Source: an uncultured Verrucomicrobia subdivision 3 bacterium (lineage in GTDB: Bacteria > Verrucomicrobiota > Verrucomicrobiia > Limisphaerales > UBA11358). From it: a DNA stretch of 21,123 bases. Each line of letters starts with the position of its first letter. The first letter of the stretch is position 1. The position numbers and the translations under genes were made by a program. The stretch covers positions 1 through 21,123 of the forward strand of contig CAIOUK010000284.1 in the NCBI GenBank assembly GCA_903861445.1, given 5' to 3'. This document shows, in pieces, positions 16,562 through 21,123 of the stretch. The notes beneath the pieces were generated by a model, which did no database searches, was not told the origin of the DNA, and saw only the letters and a list, made by a program, of their open reading frames with translations.

Positions 16562-18049
16562 ATGAAACTGATCACAGCCATTCTGACGACCTGCCTGCTC
16601 CTCTGCGTTCCGGCGTTTGCGGCGACGGCGGAAAAACCCAACATCGTTTATATCCTCTGCGATGACCTCGGCTACGGCGATGTGAAATGCCTCGGCGGCG
16701 AGCGCAGCAAGATTGCCACGCCGAACCTTGACCGACTGGCCGGTGGCGGGATGATTTTCACCGAGGCACATTCGAGCTCCGCCGTCTGCACACCGACCCG
16801 TTACGGCATCCTCACCGGCCGCTACAACTGGCGCTCAACCCTGCAGAAGGGCGTTATATACAGCTATGCCCCGCCGCTCATCGATAAGAACCGGCTGACC
16901 GTCGCCAGCTTGCTCAAACAGAATGGCTACGCCACGGCCTGCATCGGCAAGTGGCATGTGGGAATGACTGTCGACAAAACCGATCAACACGCCCCGATCA
17001 AGGACGGCCCGACGACCCGCGGGTTTGATTATTACTACGGCGTTTACGGTTCGATGGACAATCAGCCCATCGGCTTGATTGAAAATAATAAATGCTTGGA
17101 GGAAGCCACAACTTGGAAGAACTATCAGAAAAATAATGCCGTGAAAGTCCTGCCTGCGCTGACCAGCAAGGCCGTTGAATATATAGGCCAGCAGGCCAAG
17201 GAAAAAGCGCCGTTCTTCCTATATCTGGCACTGAATTCACCGCATCTGCCCATTGTTCCTACTAAGGAATGGGTGGGCAAAAGCGGCCTGGGCCTCTATG
17301 GCGACTTCGTCATGCAGACGGACTGGAGCGTTGGTCAAGTGATGGAAGCCTTGGAAAAAGCGGGGATTGCGAATAACACATTATTGATTTTTACCAGCGA
17401 CAACGGCTTTTCACCACAGGCCAACGCTAAAGCATTGGAAGAAAAAGGGCATTTTCCAAGTGAATTCCGGCGCGGTTATAAGGCGGATATTTGGGATGGG
17501 GGACACCGGATTCCGTTCATCGCGCGCTGGCCCGGCAAGATCAAAGCCGGTGGTCGCACGGATCAAATCATCTGCCTCACCGACCTGATGGCCACCAGCG
17601 CTGAAATTGTCGGGACGAAACTGCCGGACAACGCGGGTGAGGACAGCGTGAGCATCTTGCCGGTGTTACTTGGCACAGCGACGGAGCCGGTTCGCGAAGC
17701 GGTGGTGCATCATTCGATCAGGGGCAACTTTGCCATCCGCCAAGGCCAGTGGAAATTGGAGTTGTGCAAGGGTTCCGGCGGCTGGAGCAAAGGCGGAATT
17801 ACTGACGAGCCTGGGCAACTTTACGACATGAGCAAGGATGTTGGTGAACGAAAGAACGAATATAATGAGCATCCGGAAATCGTGTCACGGCTGATAAAAC
17901 TGCTGGAGAAATATGTGGCCGATGGTCGCAGCACGCCCGGTCCGGCCTTGAAGAACGATGTATCGGTGGATATCTGGAAGAAGGCTGCCTCCCATGACGA
18001 TGGTCATAAAAAACCAACCAAGCAAATTGAAACCGACCAGGCCGATTAA
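16562..18049 (+). CDS. Secreted S1-type sulfatase, paralogue of the one at 7604
   Basis: The 495-residue protein has a signal peptide (MKLITAILTTCLLLCVPAFA). It contains NIVYILCDDLGYGD for metal binding, the modification motif CTPTR with C76, CIGKWHVGM with K130 and H132, YLALNSPHLPIVP, FTSDNGFSPQ, and WDGGHRIPFIARWPGK followed by the KLPDNAGEDSVSILP segment. This last stretch and the NGYATACIGKWH and GRSTPGPA/GRSTVGAA ends are shared almost word for word with the sulfatase at 7604-9067. The two are therefore duplicates that have diverged. Differences cluster between about residues 140 and 190 (DNQPIGLIENNKCLEEATTW), the region that usually shapes substrate choice. It lies 21 bp after the GH29-like gene and 21 bp before the jelly-roll gene, consistent with one operon. 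All active-site elements are present. Confidence 0.93.
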   Translation: MKLITAILTTCLLLCVPAFAATAEKPNIVYILCDDLGYGDVKCLGGERSKIATPNLDRLAGGGMIFTEAHSSSAVCTPTRYGILTGRYNWRSTLQKGVIYSYAPPLIDKNRLTVASLLKQNGYATACIGKWHVGMTVDKTDQHAPIKDGPTTRGFDYYYGVYGSMDNQPIGLIENNKCLEEATTWKNYQKNNAVKVLPALTSKAVEYIGQQAKEKAPFFLYLALNSPHLPIVPTKEWVGKSGLGLYGDFVMQTDWSVGQVMEALEKAGIANNTLLIFTSDNGFSPQANAKALEEKGHFPSEFRRGYKADIWDGGHRIPFIARWPGKIKAGGRTDQIICLTDLMATSAEIVGTKLPDNAGEDSVSILPVLLGTATEPVREAVVHHSIRGNFAIRQGQWKLELCKGSGGWSKGGITDEPGQLYDMSKDVGERKNEYNEHPEIVSRLIKLLEKYVADGRSTPGPALKNDVSVDIWKKAASHDDGHKKPTKQIETDQAD

Positions 18050-18070
18050 ACGTCATATAAAGCGACCATA

Positions 18071-18931
18071 ATGAAACTCTGGCTCATAGTTGTTCTCCTT
18101 AGCTCCGCGCGTGCCGTCCACGCCGCCGAACCACTCTACACCTGTGAGGGCACCGACCCATCATTCGCTGCCGTGCAGGCGAGCAGCGGCGGCCAACCCG
18201 GTGAGCGATTCAATCGCGGCGGCGCCCTCGGCTCCCGCATTCATGTGAACCACGAGCTGCTGGAAAAGCAGGTTGGCCAGACCGGTTCCATTCCCAAGAA
18301 TATCGGTCTCCACACCGAATTCAGCGGCGGTATCAACCACAAGGACATTAGCCAATGGACGCGCTGGTATCAGGAGGACGGCAACGTCCAAGTGTTCCGC
18401 CTCTTCAAGGGTGAACAAAATATCCGCAGCGGCGAAGCCGAGAAAGGTTCGCCGGGACGCGTCGAGGTTTACGCTCCCGCACTTCCCGTCGCGCCCGGAG
18501 TCTGGCATGAGTATGAAGCCACCTACACCATCATCAAGCCGGTCGGCGCGTGCATTTTTCAGTTGATGCACGATGGCAAAGACAAGGCAGGTAATGCGCT
18601 CCTTTGGCCTCTCCACATTGACATGACCGCCCAGGGCGAAATCCACGTCCTTCGCCGCCACCCCAAATCCGGCACGGAAAAAACTATCATAATCGCTGAA
18701 AACATGGTGGGCAAATCCATCGCCATCAAGGTTCGGGCGAACGGCGAGGATTGGGAAGTTTATCAGAAAGACCCGCTGGACAAAGCTCCTTGGAAGCTCG
18801 TGACCAAAGGCTCCTACACCAAAGCGGAAGGTAAAATCAGCTTCCGTTGGGGGATGTATTGTGGCTCGAAAAAAGGTAATACCGTCCCGAAGGATGCCCT
18901 ATTGTTCGTCACCAACGTCAAGATCCAGTGA
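18071..18931 (+). CDS. Secreted beta-jelly-roll protein, possible polysaccharide lyase
   Basis: The 286-residue protein has a signal peptide (MKLWLIVVLLSSARAVHA) and no other membrane segment. I do not recognise it as a named enzyme. The body is almost all predicted beta strands. Features recalling jelly-roll polysaccharide lyases (alginate-lyase-2 and PL20-type) are an Arg-Glu strand (GRVEVYAP), a Q-x-x-H strand (FQLMHDGKDK; Q164, H167), and a late aromatic-basic strand (ISFRWGMYCGSKKGN) where those lyases have YFKAG-type motifs. Size also fits such single-domain lyases. A LamG-like carbohydrate-binding protein is the main alternative. It follows the fifth sulfatase by 21 bp, has the same secretion style, and is the last gene of the degradation cluster before purD. 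A lyase role is an inference from motif order and neighbourhood only. Confidence 0.5.
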   Translation: MKLWLIVVLLSSARAVHAAEPLYTCEGTDPSFAAVQASSGGQPGERFNRGGALGSRIHVNHELLEKQVGQTGSIPKNIGLHTEFSGGINHKDISQWTRWYQEDGNVQVFRLFKGEQNIRSGEAEKGSPGRVEVYAPALPVAPGVWHEYEATYTIIKPVGACIFQLMHDGKDKAGNALLWPLHIDMTAQGEIHVLRRHPKSGTEKTIIIAENMVGKSIAIKVRANGEDWEVYQKDPLDKAPWKLVTKGSYTKAEGKISFRWGMYCGSKKGNTVPKDALLFVTNVKIQ

Positions 18932-18985
18932 TGCAGACAGACTTAGCACACTCGACAGAAAGATAACCGCCGGCGGGAAGTAAAA

Positions 18986-19014
18986 TTGATTCTACGCCCG
19001 GTTCCTGCTTCAAT
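18986..19014 (+). promoter_or_regulatory. Possible sigma70-type promoter of purD
   Basis: TTGATT (18986-18991) and TTCAAT (19009-19014) are separated by 17 bp, the ideal spacing. The ATG of purD is at 19023, so a transcript from here would be nearly leaderless. A perfect 10-bp GC palindrome, CCGCCGGCGG (18967-18976), lies just upstream and could be an operator. It has no loop or T-run, so it is not a terminator. The promoter boxes match consensus only partly, and the call is weak. Confidence 0.25.
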
Positions 19015-19022
19015 CTGCGCGC

Positions 19023-20312
19023 ATGAAAATTCTGGTCATCGGCTCCGGCGGCCGCGAACACGCCTTGGTTTGGAAACTGGCGCAGTCGCCCAACGTCACG
19101 CAAATGTGGTGCGCGCCGGGCAACGCCGGCATCGCACAGGAGCGCCTCGCCAAACACCGCACGCCGGTTGAATGCGTCAACATCGGCGCGGAAGATATCA
19201 CCACCCTGCTCGCCTTCGCACAGGACAGGAAAATTGATCTCACCGTCGTCGGCCCCGACAATCCGCTCGCGCTCGGCATCGTAGATTTATTTCAAGACCG
19301 CGGCCTGCGCATCTGGGGCGTGAACCGCAAGGCGGCACAATTCGAGTCTTCCAAAGTTTTCTCCCAAAAATTCATGGAGAAATACGGCATCCCCACGGCG
19401 GCGGCGGGAACTTTCTCCGACGCGATTGCGGCAAAGAAATTTTGCGCCACACTCGGCGGCAAATGCGTCGTCAAGGCCGACGGCCTCGCGCTCGGCAAAG
19501 GTGTTTTGATTTGCGCCAATCAATTTGAAGCGGAAAAAGCCGTGGACGACATCATGGTCAGTAAGGCGTTCGGCGCAGCGGGCGCGAACGTCGTCATCCA
19601 GGAATTTCTGGAAGGCACCGAAGTTTCCCTGCACGCGCTCTGCGATGGCAAAACCGCAAAGATTTTTCCAACCTCGCAGGATCACAAGCGCGCACTCGAT
19701 GGTGACCGCGGCTTGAACACCGGCGGCATGGGCACCTATTCGCCCACACCATTTTTGAACGACACACAGCTTGCCGACGTGGCGAAAAAAGTGCTCGAAC
19801 CGTTCATGCGCGGCTGCCTCGCAGAAAAAATTGATTATCGCGGCCTGCTGTATCCCGGCGTGATGCTTACGAAAAATGGGCCAAAGATTCTGGAATTCAA
19901 CGCGCGCTTCGGCGATCCTGAGACGCAAGTCTATCTGACGCGACTGGAAAATGATTTGGTGGAACTGCTCGCCGCCAGCGTCTGCGGTTCGCTCGGTTCG
20001 CTGGAATTGAAATGGAGTCCGCTCGCCAGCGTCTGCGTGGTGATGGCCAGCGGCGGTTATCCCGGAAGTTATCCGAAAGGAAAAATCATCACCGGCCTCG
20101 ACGCCGCCAATGCGTTGCCGCATACAAAAGTTTTCCACGCGGGAACCGCCTTGAAGGACGGCCAAATCGTGACGAACGGTGGCCGCGTCCTCGGCGTGAC
20201 TGCACTCGGCAAAGATTTACGCGCCGCGCAAGCCGCCGCCTATGCGGCCGTGGAATGTATCCAGTTTGAAGGCGCTCATTTCCGACGCGACATCGCCGCG
20301 AAAGCCTTTTGA
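19023..20312 (+). CDS. purD: Phosphoribosylamine-glycine ligase (GAR synthetase)
   Basis: PurD joins glycine to 5-phosphoribosylamine with ATP in the second step of purine synthesis, in the cytoplasm. The 429-residue protein has the normal length and all the family landmarks. The N-terminal domain starts KILVIGSGGREHALVWKLAQ and has LTVVGPDNPLALGIVDLF. The ATP-grasp domain has KADGLALGKGV (near residue 155) and QEFLEGTEVSLHALCDG. The signature IFPTSQDHKRALDGDRGLNT runs into GGMGTYSPTP. The metal and ATP site is KILEFNARFGDPETQ. The C-terminal domain contains the usual VVMASGGYPGSYPKG. No signal peptide is present. It is a housekeeping gene unrelated to the upstream enzymes, separated from them by 91 bp, so it marks the end of the degradation cluster. 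Confidence 0.98.
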   Translation: MKILVIGSGGREHALVWKLAQSPNVTQMWCAPGNAGIAQERLAKHRTPVECVNIGAEDITTLLAFAQDRKIDLTVVGPDNPLALGIVDLFQDRGLRIWGVNRKAAQFESSKVFSQKFMEKYGIPTAAAGTFSDAIAAKKFCATLGGKCVVKADGLALGKGVLICANQFEAEKAVDDIMVSKAFGAAGANVVIQEFLEGTEVSLHALCDGKTAKIFPTSQDHKRALDGDRGLNTGGMGTYSPTPFLNDTQLADVAKKVLEPFMRGCLAEKIDYRGLLYPGVMLTKNGPKILEFNARFGDPETQVYLTRLENDLVELLAASVCGSLGSLELKWSPLASVCVVMASGGYPGSYPKGKIITGLDAANALPHTKVFHAGTALKDGQIVTNGGRVLGVTALGKDLRAAQAAAYAAVECIQFEGAHFRRDIAAKAF

Positions 20313-20360
20313 CGCCACTACCCTTTACTTTCCGCCCAAGTTGACGCACTTTCTCACCAC

Positions 20361-21017
20361 ATGATTCGAGTTTTCATTTTGCTGCTGGCACTGGGTGGAT
20401 GGGGGGCTAATGCCGCCGAGCCGATGTTGAAAGTTTCTTTGCTGGACCACGGCGTGACTTGCGTGCGAGCGGCCAGCGTGACGGATGCTTTGAACGAACA
20501 GCTTCAAGCCGAGTTGACCAATCAGTTTTCCGGTCTGGTGTTGGACCTGCGCTTTGCCGGCGGCGCGAAAACATTTTCCAGTCCGAATTTTCTTGCCGCA
20601 CAGAAAACCCCACTCATCGTGCTCGTGAACGCCCAGACGCACGGCGCGGCGGCGGATTGGGCGGCGCAGTTGCGAACTCAGTCACAGGCCATCCTCATCG
20701 GCAGCACAAATGTCACTGGCAAGATCACGCCGGACATCACGCTGACCGTTACCAGTGAACAGGAAAAGAAATTTCAAGAAGATCCCTTCGCCGCCACGAA
20801 GACCAATTCTATCGCCGTTGACACACAGGATCTGCTCCCCTTCATCGACCACACCAGCGAGGCGGAACTCGTGCGCCGCCGCGTGAAGGATGGCGACGAC
20901 ACCGTGGCCGAAGTTCCCCGCTCCGCTCCCGCAACGCCAATCATCCGCGACCCGGCGCTCGCGCGGGCGGTGGATTTATGCAAAGCGCTGGCCGTATTGA
21001 AGCCAGCGCGCGGGTGA
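20361..21017 (+). CDS. Exported S41-protease-like (ClpP/crotonase-fold) protein lacking the catalytic serine
   Basis: The 218-residue protein has a signal peptide (MIRVFILLLALGGWGANAAE). The middle resembles the core of S41 C-terminal processing peptidases. LTNQFSGLVLDLRFAGG matches their LRxNxGG strand, IVLVNAQTHGAAADWAAQL matches the VLVNxGSASASE helix, and AILIGSTNVTGK (K121) matches the VGxxTxGKG strand with the catalytic Lys. By alignment the Ser nucleophile position is Gly95. G95 and K121 are 26 residues apart, close to the usual Ser-Lys spacing. There is no PDZ domain. The protein is much shorter than a typical S41 peptidase (350 or more residues). It is therefore probably not a working protease of that type, and could be a periplasmic binding or scaffold protein. 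It lies 48 bp after purD and 52 bp before the phosphatase gene. Confidence 0.6.
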   Translation: MIRVFILLLALGGWGANAAEPMLKVSLLDHGVTCVRAASVTDALNEQLQAELTNQFSGLVLDLRFAGGAKTFSSPNFLAAQKTPLIVLVNAQTHGAAADWAAQLRTQSQAILIGSTNVTGKITPDITLTVTSEQEKKFQEDPFAATKTNSIAVDTQDLLPFIDHTSEAELVRRRVKDGDDTVAEVPRSAPATPIIRDPALARAVDLCKALAVLKPARG

Positions 21018-21069
21018 TTGCGCTCGACTTTTCGACGTTGAAAAACCATCTTTTCCCTTCGCGTTTGGG

Positions 21070-21123
21070 ATGAAAACGATTCTATTTCTTTGCACCGGCA
21101 ATGTCTGCCGCAGTCCGATGGCC
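21070..21123 (+). CDS. Low-molecular-weight protein tyrosine phosphatase, 3' cut by the window edge
   Basis: Only the first 18 codons are present, reading KTILFLCTGNVCRSPMA after the Met. This is the start of the LMW-PTP fold, with the full C-x5-R-S phosphate loop: Cys8, CTGNVCRS. Arsenate reductases of the thioredoxin-linked ArsC type share this fold and motif, so the exact activity cannot be fixed from this piece. The protein is cytoplasmic, with no signal peptide. ATG 21070 follows GGG by one base. In many bacteria the gene sits with ribose-phosphate (rpiB) or threonylcarbamoyl (sua5-like) genes, which may lie beyond the edge. Confidence 0.85.
   Translation, partial: MKTILFLCTGNVCRSPMA

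Noticed and set aside
20341..20360. TTGACG as a -35 box for the S41-like gene
   Set aside because: A -10 box at normal spacing would fall inside the coding region, so it cannot serve this start.
1..21123. tRNA, rRNA, CRISPR array, insertion sequence or prophage genes
   Set aside because: I looked for cloverleaf-like elements, regularly spaced repeats, transposase motifs and terminal inverted repeats and saw none. The cluster decay appears to be by simple deletion.

Overview
The window reads as a chromosomal segment of a polysaccharide-degrading bacterium, most likely a member of the Verrucomicrobiota or a related PVC lineage. The reasons are a dense run of secreted formylglycine-type sulfatases mixed with GH95-, GH35- and heparinase II/III-type enzymes, no SusC/SusD pair, few recognisable Shine-Dalgarno sites, and about 55-60% GC in the lines I sampled. 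The phylum is inferred from gene content; there is no rRNA or tRNA to confirm it.

Every gene I can support is on the + strand. Left edge (1-555): the 3' part of a DUF1444/YtpQ-like gene, visibly more AT-rich than the rest, followed by a possible terminator. Degradation block A (646-9067): a GH35 beta-galactosidase pseudogene that has lost its catalytic middle, then an intact GH95 alpha-L-fucosidase-type enzyme, a heparinase II/III-like lyase and two sulfatases. These are joined by gaps of at most 22 bp or by 4-bp ATGA overlaps. A hairpin followed by T-rich sequence lies just after this block. Block B (9326-12665): two sulfatases with a short C-terminal relic of another gene between them. Block C (12762-18931): a strongly divergent GH95-like protein, a divergent GH29-like protein, a fifth sulfatase and a small secreted protein with beta-jelly-roll lyase features. 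Right edge (19023-21123): purD, a degenerate S41/ClpP-crotonase-fold exported protein, and the first 18 codons of a low-molecular-weight protein tyrosine phosphatase.

Taken together, the genes look like a periplasmic set for taking apart a sulfated, fucose-containing and probably uronate-containing glycan. Sulfatases would unmask sugars, GH95/GH29-type enzymes would remove fucose-like residues, and lyases would cleave uronate linkages. All intact enzymes in blocks A-C have N-terminal signal peptides. No transporter, regulator or sulfatase-maturing enzyme is present, so these must be encoded elsewhere. The substrate is an inference. The least-described pieces are the GH95-like protein (12762-15035), the GH29-like protein (15077-16540) and the jelly-roll protein (18071-18931). 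There are several signs of decay: the GH35 deletion, the gene relic at 10794-11072, and an S41-like protein whose nucleophile position is glycine.
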